A stretch of DNA of 64,000 bases from positions 62,001 to 126,000 of the forward strand of contig DASVLJ010000025.1 of NCBI GenBank assembly GCA_036384915.1. The letters are read 5' to 3'. Shown here piece after piece: positions 50,447 to 58,290 of this stretch (position 1 is its first letter; every line of letters starts with the position of its first letter). The stretch comes from PKWO01 sp036384915. Its GTDB lineage: Bacteria > Pseudomonadota > Gammaproteobacteria > Burkholderiales > Burkholderiaceae_D. The notes under the pieces are model-generated. The model searched no databases and was not told the origin of the DNA. It saw nothing but the letters and a program-made list of their open reading frames with translations. Both the position numbers and the translations under genes were made by a program.

Positions 50447-51697
50447 TCACGCCGCCAGAGTGCCGACGCTGCCTTCATTGTCGATAGCTGATTGCGTGCC
50501 ATTTGGCCTCGACCAATCGTTCTGCGGCTGATACTGGTCGCCGCGCTTGCTCGGTATCCAGCGGCCGTAGTGGCGGAAGACCATTTCGACGTCCACGTGC
50601 CCCATCTGCTTTGCCACCCACCAGGGATTCTCGTTGGCCGATAGCAAGGTCGAGGCATAGGTATGGCGCGTTTGGTACGGATTCCGATAGCGAACGCCGG
50701 CCTTTTTCAGAATCCGCTGCCAGCAAGACTTTCTGATTTGGCCATCGGTTTCCCACGGCTTGCCGTGCTTGGGGTTGTGGAAAATGCGTTTCCCTTCAAG
50801 GAAGGTAAATTCCTTCTGCGCAAGTAATGCTTCCCTTGCGAGCGGAAGCAACAGCACGTCGCGCGTCCCGGCCTCGGTCTTGGTTCCTTTTTCGGTTTTG
50901 ACCACGACCGCGCGCTGCACGCGCACCGTGCCGTGAATCCAATCGATATCGCCCCACTCAAGCGCGATCAACTCCGAAGTGCGCAGGCCGGACCAAAACG
51001 CGAATTGAAACAAATTGCGCGCTTGGCCGCTGGCTGCCGCCAGGATCGCATCCTTCTCCGCGGCATCGAAGGGATCAACCTCGTAAGTCGACTTGATCGA
51101 CGTGCGCGTCAGCAGCTTCTTCAGCGCGATCTTATCCAAAGGGTTGTAGGGGATCATCTCATCGTTCAATGCGTCGTCCAGCACCGAACGCAAGGGCGTG
51201 ATGACGTTGCGCGCGGACTTGGCGGTAATGCCCAGGCCGCCGATCCATTCCCGCAACATGGACGGCGACAAGTCCCTGAGCAGCACCTTGTCGAACTTCG
51301 GCAGTAGATGGCCGTTTATGACCTTGCGATAACCGTAAAGCGTGGAAGGCGACATTTGCCCATTTGCCACCGCATGCTCGTACCCCGTCAAATGACTGCG
51401 CAGCAGCTCGCCCATCGTCCTTTTGGCCGGAGCGTGGCCGAATTGCACCGCCTTTGGCGACTCCGGGAAATACTCCGTATAGACAAACACGCCATCGGTA
51501 ATCTTGCGCGCGATCTCGACGCGCAAACCCTCGGCATATTTGATATTCGCCGCAGTCGGCTCCAGCCGCAGGCTTTCCCGGCAACGCACCCCCTTGTAGG
51601 CGAACTCGATCTGAATCGACTTGACGTTCGCGTGTTCCCGGATCGTTATGCCGCGCGGAGGGCGCTTTGCGTCGCCTTGCTTCCGTGTACCACCCAT
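50447..51697 (-). CDS. Phage tyrosine integrase (DUF3596 type)
   Basis: This 416-aa integrase has a DUF3596-like N-terminal arm-binding domain (GITIREHANVKSIQIEFAYK), a core-binding domain (about 95-185) and the catalytic domain. SGLRTSELIALEWGDID gives the first Arg, TRHTYAS the His-x-x-Arg, MGHVD the His, and FRHYGRW the Tyr nucleophile. It is complete and of a different family from the integrase at 48 kb. It overlaps the excisionase gene by 52 bp. It would insert and excise the 50-56 kb element. Confidence 0.92.
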   Translation of the reverse strand: MGGTRKQGDAKRPPRGITIREHANVKSIQIEFAYKGVRCRESLRLEPTAANIKYAEGLRVEIARKITDGVFVYTEYFPESPKAVQFGHAPAKRTMGELLRSHLTGYEHAVANGQMSPSTLYGYRKVINGHLLPKFDKVLLRDLSPSMLREWIGGLGITAKSARNVITPLRSVLDDALNDEMIPYNPLDKIALKKLLTRTSIKSTYEVDPFDAAEKDAILAAASGQARNLFQFAFWSGLRTSELIALEWGDIDWIHGTVRVQRAVVVKTEKGTKTEAGTRDVLLLPLAREALLAQKEFTFLEGKRIFHNPKHGKPWETDGQIRKSCWQRILKKAGVRYRNPYQTRHTYASTLLSANENPWWVAKQMGHVDVEMVFRHYGRWIPSKRGDQYQPQNDWSRPNGTQSAIDNEGSVGTLAA

Positions 51698-51852
51698 TTT
51701 TCCACCTGCTCGATGTTGATCCACAAATTACCGTCGTCGGCGATCTTGCAATGCACGCCATCCACGTACTGCCCCTTCTTGCGTTTCGCGTGGACGGCGT
51801 CCGAGGTATCTCCCGACAGCTCGCAATACTTTTTCAGCTTGACCCAATTCAT
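51646..51852 (-). CDS. Phage excisionase (Xis-like)
   Basis: This 68-aa basic protein (MNWVKLKKYCELSGDTSDAV, then KRKKGQYVDGVHCKIADDG, NLWINIEQVEKWV) has the small winged-helix pattern of excisionases. In these the first helix reads the DNA and the tryptophan-rich end closes the fold. Its ATG overlaps the stop of the 85-aa gene (ATGA) and its 3' end overlaps the integrase start, so all three genes are expressed together. It should direct excision. Confidence 0.8.
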   Translation of the reverse strand: MNWVKLKKYCELSGDTSDAVHAKRKKGQYVDGVHCKIADDGNLWINIEQVEKWVVHGSKATQSALRAA

Positions 51853-52106
51853 GCGTGTAATTCCCTCAGCTTGGTCGACACAAGCTCCTCCCGGCGGTAT
51901 ACATAATCCAAGGCCTCGAAGTCGTTCGCGATCTGCGCGGCCAGGCATGCAGCTGTGCGGCGATGCCGTGCGAGCTCCGACTCCAGTCTGCGACGCACGG
52001 CCCAGTTTGCCGCGCGCAAAGCGCAACGCCGAATCGCCGGCCATATCGCATGGGTCGTCTCACCAGCGCTGGCGCCCAAGTCGTTACCGGAAATGTTTCT
52101 GACCAT
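51849..52106 (-). CDS. Small phage protein, unknown
   Basis: This 85-aa helical protein (RRLESELARHRRTAACLAAQ region) has no recognised family. It starts at an ATG with AAGG nearby and ends overlapping the excisionase start by four bases, which is good evidence for a real gene. It is first in the unknown-xis-int operon. Confidence 0.6.
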   Translation of the reverse strand: MVRNISGNDLGASAGETTHAIWPAIRRCALRAANWAVRRRLESELARHRRTAACLAAQIANDFEALDYVYRREELVSTKLRELHA

Positions 52107-52121
52107 TCATATGCCTTTCAA

Positions 52122-52196
52122 AATTTGCGTTTTACACATCTATCGAATGCATAGTAAAGGCAAATTGTAATTTGCGTCAAGCGCATAATTTGCGTC
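52122..52196. repeat. Direct repeats TAATTTGCGTC upstream of the xis-int operon
   Basis: TAATTTGCGTC occurs at 52168-52178 and 52186-52196, with AATTTGCGT at 52122-52130. They lie in the 220-bp gap between the repressor gene's 3' end and the xis-int operon start. They are candidates for repressor, Xis or integrase binding. No gene lies in this gap. Confidence 0.45.
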
Positions 52197-52328
52197 GCGC
52201 GATGGCAACTGGTCGCGATGAACTTACCTGCTTGGTGGGCGAGTAGGGGAGGCGATTGGCGATGCGCCAAAGTCGAAGGCGCAAAAAAAGCCGCCTGGCG
52301 GCGGCTTGGATGGAAATTCGGGGATGAA

Positions 52329-53069
52329 CTAAAAACCGGACTTGCCGAGCGAGGCCTTGATGCGCCCGATGATCGAGACGAATTTTGTCTCAGCCTCAGT
52401 TAACCCCAGGGGAGGATGCTGCGTATTGTCGCAAACGACCGTCAAGCCATTCCCCACGCGCGGGAACAGGCGGCGAATTTCGATTGGGCGATCGTCGATG
52501 GCGACCGCGAAAACCCCACCGCTGGCCGGCACGGTGAGGTCGCTGGTGTCGATCAAGACGTGGTCGCCCTTGAACAGCCGAGGCGTCATGGCATCATCCG
52601 GCACTTCCATCGCGACCAGGTCGGCAGGGCGACTTCCCAGGTTGCGCGCCGCATCGCCAACAAAAGGAAATTGAGTTTTCTCGTCGCGCTTCCACTTCTT
52701 GCCATTCTCCCCAGGGTTGGGTACTGCTGCAATCCCATCGATCAAAACACTTTCTCCATGCGGTATATCCTTTAGTCGCTTAAAGGATTGAACCGGGCGG
52801 CAGATCGGTCCGCCAGCATTCGTTTGTTGTTTATTCGCGGCAATTATACTTGGGTTTGCATGTGGTGCATATTTCTCTAACGCAAACAGCTCCGCCAGCG
52901 TCAGCTCGAATGCCTTCGCCAGCGACGTCATGGTCTCGTTCGTCAGGCTCTGCTTGCCTTGTTCGATTCTGGAAAGGTTACCCTGGTCTATGCCAGTTTC
53001 TTTCGCTAACTCCACCAGGGTCAAGCCTCGGTTTTTCCGATGTGCCCTGATTATTTCGCCAATTTCCAT
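52329..53069 (-). CDS. CI-like phage repressor with degenerate S24 peptidase domain
   Basis: This 246-aa repressor has an XRE HTH at residues 8-62 (LVELAKETGIDQGNLSRIEQGKQ) and a LexA/CI-type C-terminal domain (about 120-235). In the S24 family the nucleophile sits in a GDSM-P motif; here it reads PDDAMTPRLFKGD, with Ala in place of Ser. The catalytic Lys of a VKRL-type motif is replaced in EIRRLF. The protein should therefore dimerise and repress but not cleave itself. It diverges from a Cro-like gene. Confidence 0.88.
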   Translation of the reverse strand: MEIGEIIRAHRKNRGLTLVELAKETGIDQGNLSRIEQGKQSLTNETMTSLAKAFELTLAELFALEKYAPHANPSIIAANKQQTNAGGPICRPVQSFKRLKDIPHGESVLIDGIAAVPNPGENGKKWKRDEKTQFPFVGDAARNLGSRPADLVAMEVPDDAMTPRLFKGDHVLIDTSDLTVPASGGVFAVAIDDRPIEIRRLFPRVGNGLTVVCDNTQHPPLGLTEAETKFVSIIGRIKASLGKSGF

Positions 53070-53223
53070 CGACTTGCCATCCTGTAGTTTGTCGGTGCTT
53101 CTGGTCTTGTGGTGTAAATGTTAAATGCTGCCGCAAGCGCCGCAACATTCTCCCAGATTCTGCGAATAACGCAAATATCGCGTCGATGGCTGAATCCGCA
53201 TTGCCTAAATTATGTGAATTGTG

Positions 53224-53250
53224 CAAAATATGCGTATTGAGCATATTTTG
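53224..53250. promoter_or_regulatory. CI/Cro operator palindrome
   Basis: CAAAATATGC-GTATTGA-GCATATTTTG has perfect 10-bp arms and lies nine bases before the Cro-like start codon, in the divergent gap to the CI-like gene. It is the obvious right operator of the switch. Confidence 0.7.
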
Positions 53251-53258
53251 GCGTAATC

Positions 53259-53504
53259 ATGCATTCCCCTCTCAGAAAAATCCGGCTCTGGCGTGGGCTT
53301 TCCTTGCACGCTGTTGCACTTGCGGTCGGTTCCGACACAGGTAACCTGTCCCGAATAGAAACCGGCGAACAAGTCGCAAAAAAACAGCTTGCCGCCAAGC
53401 TCGCGGCGTACTTCGCACCTCACATCGACGAGAGGCACGTCATTTATCCCGAGCGTTACGGCGATTGGGCCGTGCCAGGCCATATTGCGCCTGCCGCAGA
53501 TTAA
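53259..53504 (+). CDS. Cro-like HTH regulator
   Basis: This 81-aa protein has a HTH of the XRE type: IRLWRGLSLHAVALAVGSDTG, NLSRIETGEQVAKKQLAAKL. It has a short C-terminal tail. Its recognition helix (SDTGNLSRIETGEQ) resembles that of the divergent repressor (IDQGNLSRIEQGKQ), consistent with both reading the same operator. It lies directly behind the palindrome at the head of the early transcript. Confidence 0.8.
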   Translation: MHSPLRKIRLWRGLSLHAVALAVGSDTGNLSRIETGEQVAKKQLAAKLAAYFAPHIDERHVIYPERYGDWAVPGHIAPAAD

Positions 53505-53666
53505 ATCTGCGTTTCCCGCAATATTAAATCAATTCCCGGACCGTTAGTTGCATTATGTCGCTATTTTTATTAAATAAATGACAAAGATTTACGTATTTCG
53601 GGTGGCGGCATTGGTATTGCGAAAGCAATCTTTGCCGAATACGCAAATTCCATTCTGCCATCCACG

Positions 53667-54680
53667 ATGAACCACTTTTTCGACGTCGAACATGCCAAAC
53701 GGTATGGCGTGATCGAAGCGGTTCTGATCGCCAATTTCCAGTTCTGGATCGCGAAAAACAGAGCCAACGGAGAAAATCTGCGCAACGGACGGACCTGGAC
53801 CTATAACTCGGTGCGCGCCTATGCGCTGCTGTTTCCGTATCTATCGCGCGATCAGGTGCGGCGCACAATCGACAGGCTCGTCGCAGCCGAGGTGCTGGTG
53901 GTTGGCAATTACAACGAGAAGGCCACCGATCAGACCAAGTGGTTCGCGTTTCGCGACGAGCAGTTGTTTTTGCCTGCGCTCCCATCGAATCGCGATTTGG
54001 CAGATTTGCCAAATGCATTTGGCAATTCCGCCAGCCCAGTTGGCAGATCTGCCAACTCCCTAATAAGTACAGATGTAAACGCAAATGTAAACCTTGAGTG
54101 CGCCAGCCACGGCAGGCCGAAAAAAGGAACCCGTCTGACCGACGACTGGCAACTGCCAAAGAAGTTCGGCGAGTGGGCGCTCGCCCAATACCCCGAATGG
54201 ACGGCGGAATTCGTGCGCGAGCGCGGCGCCAAGTTCCGCGACCACTGGTCCGCCGTCCCGGGCAAGGCCGGCCTCAAAACCAATTGGTTTGGCACCTGGC
54301 GCAATTTCTGCCGCGCTGAAGCGGAGTTCATGGCGCGCATCACGCGCGCGGCCGGTGCGCCCGGCTCGGGCCAGGGCAATGCATGGCTGCTCTCCGATAC
54401 CTTGGCCCTCGCCGAGGGGGCCAGGCGCGGCCTGCGCCCTAACTGCGGCGAAACAAACTTTGCGTTCAAGGCGAGGATTCAGGCCGCCATCGACATCGAG
54501 GCCAAGGGGCGCTCCATCACGCAACCTGGCATGGCGCCATCTTCGACCGCGGCGATCGAGGCCAGCGTGCAAGCCGGAAAAGCCGTATCGACTCCCGAAG
54601 CGCTCGCGGCGCGTAAAGCCGAAATCGGCAGGGCGCTGGAGGCGGCCAGGCAAGGTGCGCGCAAAAGTGCGAGCGCTTGA
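53667..54680 (+). CDS. Phage replication initiator (O-like, with DnaT-like C-terminal segment)
   Basis: This 337-aa protein has an N-terminal winged helix (about 10-100: KRYGVIEAVLIANFQFWIAK, LSRDQVRRTIDRLVAAEVLV) as in phage replication proteins. A low-complexity linker (110-140) is followed by a segment common to O/DnaT-like proteins (DWQLPKKFGEWALAQYPEW to GLKTNWFGTWRNFCR), and a helical tail. The linker's DNA carries three palindromic iterons, as in lambda O. It should bind its own gene and recruit the host helicase. No DnaC/P-like loader is in the window. Confidence 0.78.
   Translation: MNHFFDVEHAKRYGVIEAVLIANFQFWIAKNRANGENLRNGRTWTYNSVRAYALLFPYLSRDQVRRTIDRLVAAEVLVVGNYNEKATDQTKWFAFRDEQLFLPALPSNRDLADLPNAFGNSASPVGRSANSLISTDVNANVNLECASHGRPKKGTRLTDDWQLPKKFGEWALAQYPEWTAEFVRERGAKFRDHWSAVPGKAGLKTNWFGTWRNFCRAEAEFMARITRAAGAPGSGQGNAWLLSDTLALAEGARRGLRPNCGETNFAFKARIQAAIDIEAKGRSITQPGMAPSSTAAIEASVQAGKAVSTPEALAARKAEIGRALEAARQGARKSASA
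53997..54055. other. Putative phage replication origin: three iterons inside the O-like gene
   Basis: TTGGCAGATTTGCCAA (53997-54012), TTGGCAATTCCGCCAG (54019-54034, degenerate) and TTGGCAGATCTGCCAA (54040-54055) are 22 and 21 bp apart, two helical turns. The third extends to a perfect 20-bp palindrome. An AT-richer stretch with two near-copies of GTAAACGCAAATG (to about 54093) follows and may unwind. They encode only the protein's linker. Confidence 0.65.
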
Positions 54681-54760
54681 GCGTGGCGGACGACGAGGTT
54701 GCCGATGGACGGGCAAAGCCGAGAAAGATTGACTTGCAGCGAAGTGGAGAGGAAAGGCGA

Positions 54761-55330
54761 ATGATCGATTATTTTGAAGTGGCGGACATGCCCGGCAAGT
54801 ATTTTATCTGCAAGCGCTACGGCACGATGTCGCCGGAAGCGTGTGCGCGCAATTACCGGAGCGCGCCGGACGCCATCCGGTCGGGCCGACTCGAGGCTTG
54901 CCTCGGTTGCGCCATCGGGCATGGCCACGCCGGTGGCCGGGAGCATGTTGTTGCAGCGCCCGCAGCCGGGGCCGTTACACGGAGCAAACCGGCGTGCCTG
55001 CGTTGCCGGCGCAGCGGCCGGGAAAGCGCCAGCCGCTTGATCGGACGCATGCGGCTCATCCGCCAGCATACGATTTGCGTTAGCTGCTATAACCGCGAAC
55101 GAGAGGTATTGCGCGGCAGGAACGCCAAGGGCGCGCCGCCGCGCAAATGGGCCGGCCTGTACTTCACGCACATTTCCTACGTCAAGGCAGGGCAGCCGCG
55201 GCGGTGCGAGAGGCTGGCGGTGCCGGTGCTTGACCGGATCGAGGCGGCGTTGCTGATGCTGCGGCGAGATGGTGTGCAGAGTGTGTATTTTGCGGCGCGG
55301 GAGCCAGTGCGCTCCGCGTGCGCGGCGTAA
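54761..55330 (+). CDS. Phage zinc-ribbon protein, unknown
   Basis: This 189-aa basic protein has three CxxC units: CLGCAIG (residue 47 area), CLRCRRSG and CVSCYNRERE, pointing to zinc fingers. It starts YFEVADMPGKYFICKRYG and ends with a helical segment. GGAAAGG lies four bases before the ATG; frames extending to a TTG inside the previous gene are open but less likely. It is in the early operon downstream of the initiator, so DNA binding or replication control is plausible. Confidence 0.6.
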   Translation: MIDYFEVADMPGKYFICKRYGTMSPEACARNYRSAPDAIRSGRLEACLGCAIGHGHAGGREHVVAAPAAGAVTRSKPACLRCRRSGRESASRLIGRMRLIRQHTICVSCYNREREVLRGRNAKGAPPRKWAGLYFTHISYVKAGQPRRCERLAVPVLDRIEAALLMLRRDGVQSVYFAAREPVRSACAA

Positions 55331-55339
55331 GGAGGAAAG

Positions 55340-55705
55340 ATGGAACAATCGAACGAAGAACGCGGCGACAGCCGTTTACTGCGTCGTTGGGAATTGACGT
55401 TACATGCATGCCGGTTTTGTTTTGGGCGGGTGCTCCAGCGCAGCAGACGCGGCGTGCCGGTCGAGGTTTTATGCGCTGAATGCCACGAGACAGCGCCGGG
55501 CGGGCCGCTATCGATCTGCTGCTGCGGCGCCGACTGCGGTGCATTGGGGCATGCGCTGGAATGTTTCAGCAATCCCCAGCGCAGCGAAGCGAACCCGCAG
55601 GTGGTCATGGTGCGCGAACGGGCGCGCGGACTCGCTCCACAAGAGGTGCCGCTTCGGGCTGCGCGGCAAAAAACAGGTGCTTTTACGGTCCGGGGGCAGA
55701 CATAA
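55340..55705 (+). CDS. Small Cys-rich phage protein
   Basis: This 121-aa protein has a zinc-binding pattern (CRFCFGRV, CAECHE, CCCGADCG). A strong GGAGGAAAG precedes the ATG, ten bases after the previous stop. No family is recognised. The tail after residue 85 is basic and without predicted fold. Confidence 0.6.
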   Translation: MEQSNEERGDSRLLRRWELTLHACRFCFGRVLQRSRRGVPVEVLCAECHETAPGGPLSICCCGADCGALGHALECFSNPQRSEANPQVVMVRERARGLAPQEVPLRAARQKTGAFTVRGQT

Positions 55706-55745
55706 TAATAGGCGCAGTCTGGCGCTCTACACCTTTGCTCAATCG

Positions 55746-55919
55746 ATGCAACTGACGGCAGAGGAGTGCGAGGCCATCTTGACACTCCTGAAGTCGAACG
55801 GTCCGCAGAAAGTCGAGCAAATCGGAAAGCAGTTTCCCGGAATCGCGAACTTGCGGCGTATGCGTGGACTTGTATGGCTTGCTAAAATGGAAGTCGTCAG
55901 GATTACGTTGCCGAAATAG
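55746..55919 (+). CDS. Small winged-helix-like phage protein
   Basis: This 57-aa product (MQLTAEECEAILTLLKSNGP, KVEQIGKQFPGIANLRRMRG, LVWLAKMEVVRITLPK) has a compact helix-turn-helix-wing pattern. The start is an ATG with no good ribosome-binding site; a longer frame upstream is a shadow of the preceding gene. It ends the phage-like block: the next gene is on the other strand and of chromosomal type. Confidence 0.5.
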   Translation: MQLTAEECEAILTLLKSNGPQKVEQIGKQFPGIANLRRMRGLVWLAKMEVVRITLPK

Positions 55920-56001
55920 AGGGCGCATATTTATTCGCATCGATCTTGCCAGTAAAAGGCTCAATGCAATGCGCGTCGTATTCGGCTCAAAAGATGCGAA
56001 A

Positions 56002-56826
56002 TCAATTAATGTCGTCCCAAACGTAGTCCGTCACTATTGTGGATTGAATTGGTTGGCCATCGCGATATGCCGGACTAAATTTACACCTACTAAGTGCCGA
56101 AAGGGTGACCCGGTCCAATTGGGAGAAACCGCTGGATTGTAATACGGATGCGGAAATCAGTTGGCCGTCTTGGCCTACCTCAAAGCGCAGTCGGACTGTC
56201 CCGGAAATATCTGTTCTTGCTTCTCTCTGTGGCAGCGTTTTGGGTTTGCAGTCCGCAATGTTCGTAATGGACGCCGCACGGCTGCTGAGTTGCCGCTCCT
56301 TGCGAATATCGCGTTGCGCGGCGGGAAACATGGCGACGATTTCGTCCTCAAATCGCCCCAGCTTTGCTTCTACGGACGAGTCTCGACACCGAATATTGTG
56401 CTCAACAGCGTATTCGTTTCCATCCCACTGCAGATGCATGTAGGTAGAGGTACTAAGGGCAACATCTCCGTCACATTTCGAAGGCTTTGCGGCCATCGAG
56501 GCAAAGTCAAACGCCCGAATCGCTTTGAAAAGCTTCTGAGATTCTGTTTGACTCAATGCTCCCTGGCACGGCTCGGCATTTGGGCATTGTGTTCCGCTAA
56601 TTTTGTATGTCCCGTCGAAAAAAACATGAAGCGAGTAGCCGGAACATTCTTCTCCGTCGCATGCACTTTGCGTGAAATCAAACAAAGCATCGACGGGCGG
56701 TTTTTCGGAATCCGTAACATCCTTTTCTTGACAAGCTCCGAGGCTGCCAAAACAGAGAGCCGTGAGGAGACAGATCAGAAAAATCTGTAGGTGATGAGTT
56801 TTCCAAATATTGAAAGTAGGTCGCAT
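56002..56826 (-). CDS. Lipoprotein with TonB C-terminal-like domain
   Basis: This 274-aa protein has a signal with lipobox LGAC (near residue 32). A central domain resembles DUF6438 (ECSGYSLHVFFDGTYKISGT). A TonB-C-type domain follows (GTVRLRFEVGQDGQLISASV, TLSALSRCKFSPAYRDGQPI). It has no proline-rich spacer or N-terminal membrane anchor of true TonB, so it is unlikely to energise receptors. It may use the domain for peptidoglycan or protein contact. The ATG is two codons inside an open TTG frame. It is convergent with the phage-like block. Confidence 0.7.
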   Translation of the reverse strand: MRPTFNIWKTHHLQIFLICLLTALCFGSLGACQEKDVTDSEKPPVDALFDFTQSACDGEECSGYSLHVFFDGTYKISGTQCPNAEPCQGALSQTESQKLFKAIRAFDFASMAAKPSKCDGDVALSTSTYMHLQWDGNEYAVEHNIRCRDSSVEAKLGRFEDEIVAMFPAAQRDIRKERQLSSRAASITNIADCKPKTLPQREARTDISGTVRLRFEVGQDGQLISASVLQSSGFSQLDRVTLSALSRCKFSPAYRDGQPIQSTIVTDYVWDDIN

Positions 56827-56955
56827 ATCCAATCAATTCTTAGCTGTTTGTTGCACAAGAATGCCGTCAGAAATCGAATGTAGGGTTTGTGTAAGGATAC
56901 TGAAGAACTGCTTTCGGCCGACCTAAGTCCCTCGCATCGAGCGATTACGCGTACG

Positions 56956-58290
56956 TCAGCGCAGCATCGCATTGACGGCAGTCAGGTCCGACTCCTCAAG
57001 GCTGCCTGTCGCAGCCTTCAGCTTCAACCCCTGCAACAGCGTCTCATAACGCGCCTTGGACAGATCGCGCTCCACACTGAAGAGCTGCTGCTGCGCGTTC
57101 AACACATCGACATGGATGCGGATGCCAAGCTTGTAGCCGACGCGGTTGCCCTTGACGGCACTTTGCCCGGATTCGACGGCAGTATTCAATGCCTCGACCT
57201 GCGCCAGCCCATTCATCACCCCCGCATAGGCCTGCTGCGCGTCGGTGGCGGCCTGGCGGCTCGCCGCTTCCAGGTCGGACTGCGTCTTGAGCATGGTCGC
57301 CGTCGCTTCACGCACCTTGGAATTGACCGACCCGCCGGCAAAAAGCGGCACGTTCAGTTGCACCCCGACTTCGTGCTGCGTGGCGCGCGTACTGAAATCG
57401 TCCGGCGTGGTCAGGCTGTGCGAAGAATAATTGCTGCCGACATTGGCAACCAAGTCAAGCGTCGGCAAATGGCCGGCGCGGTTCTTCTTGATATCCTGGC
57501 GCGCCGCTTCAAGGGCGGCGCGCTGGGCGACCACGGCGGGATTGGTGCTACGCGCCTGCTCCATCCAGGAGCGCGGATCGGACGGGCTTGGTGCTGGCGG
57601 CGCGAATTCCGCCGTTAGCGCGGTCAAGTGTTCGATGCGAACGCCAATAATCTTCTCCAGCTCGGCGCGAGCGGATTCGAGGTCGTTTTGCGCGGCCACA
57701 CGCTGCGATTTGGCGCTGCCCAGGCGCGACCTGGTGTCGTCGATATCGGTTTGCGAGTGGGTGCCGAGTTTGACGCCGCGCGTGACCTGGGCCAGTTGCT
57801 CCTCCAGGGTCGCGACTTGCGAATCGGCGGCGCCGATCGCGTCCTGGGCGACATTGACGGCGAAATAGGCTTGGGCGGTGCGCAGCAGCAGATCCTGCCT
57901 GGCTTGCGCGAATTGCGCTTCGGCCTGTTCGACCAGGTAGCCCGACTCCTTGTAGGCGTAGATCGTTTCCGGGCGCAGCAGCGGCTGCGTCAGCTGTAGG
58001 TTCCAGCTCCAGGATTTCATGTTGCGGTCCACCGGCGGAACATCCGTGAAGGCGGTGTCGGCCCGCGTATTGCCGTCGTTGGCCGTGATTGCAGCCACCG
58101 GCAGCAGGTTGGCACGCGCCTGGGGAATCTTTTCCCGGGCAGCATCCAGGGCATAGCGCGCCGAGGCGTAGGCCGGGTCGCTATCCTGGGCCAGCCGGTA
58201 GACGGCCAGCAGGTCTTCGGCATGGGCGACGGTCGCGCACAAGGTGGCGCACAACAGGGCGGCACCGTAGGATAAGGCGGTACGGATCAT
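56956..58290 (-). CDS. TolC-family outer-membrane channel of a type I secretion system
   Basis: This 444-aa protein has a signal peptide (VAHAED) and the duplicated TolC pattern: LLAVYRLAQDSDPAYASARY, LQLTQPLLRPETIYAYKESG, GVKLGTHSQTDIDDTRSRL, and in the second half LNVPLFAGGSVNSKVREA and NRVGYKLGIRIHVDVLNAQQ. It forms the trans-envelope tunnel. Its ATG overlaps the HlyD stop (ATGA), so the pair is translationally coupled and must serve the RTX protein upstream. Confidence 0.92.
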   Translation of the reverse strand: MIRTALSYGAALLCATLCATVAHAEDLLAVYRLAQDSDPAYASARYALDAAREKIPQARANLLPVAAITANDGNTRADTAFTDVPPVDRNMKSWSWNLQLTQPLLRPETIYAYKESGYLVEQAEAQFAQARQDLLLRTAQAYFAVNVAQDAIGAADSQVATLEEQLAQVTRGVKLGTHSQTDIDDTRSRLGSAKSQRVAAQNDLESARAELEKIIGVRIEHLTALTAEFAPPAPSPSDPRSWMEQARSTNPAVVAQRAALEAARQDIKKNRAGHLPTLDLVANVGSNYSSHSLTTPDDFSTRATQHEVGVQLNVPLFAGGSVNSKVREATATMLKTQSDLEAASRQAATDAQQAYAGVMNGLAQVEALNTAVESGQSAVKGNRVGYKLGIRIHVDVLNAQQQLFSVERDLSKARYETLLQGLKLKAATGSLEESDLTAVNAMLR

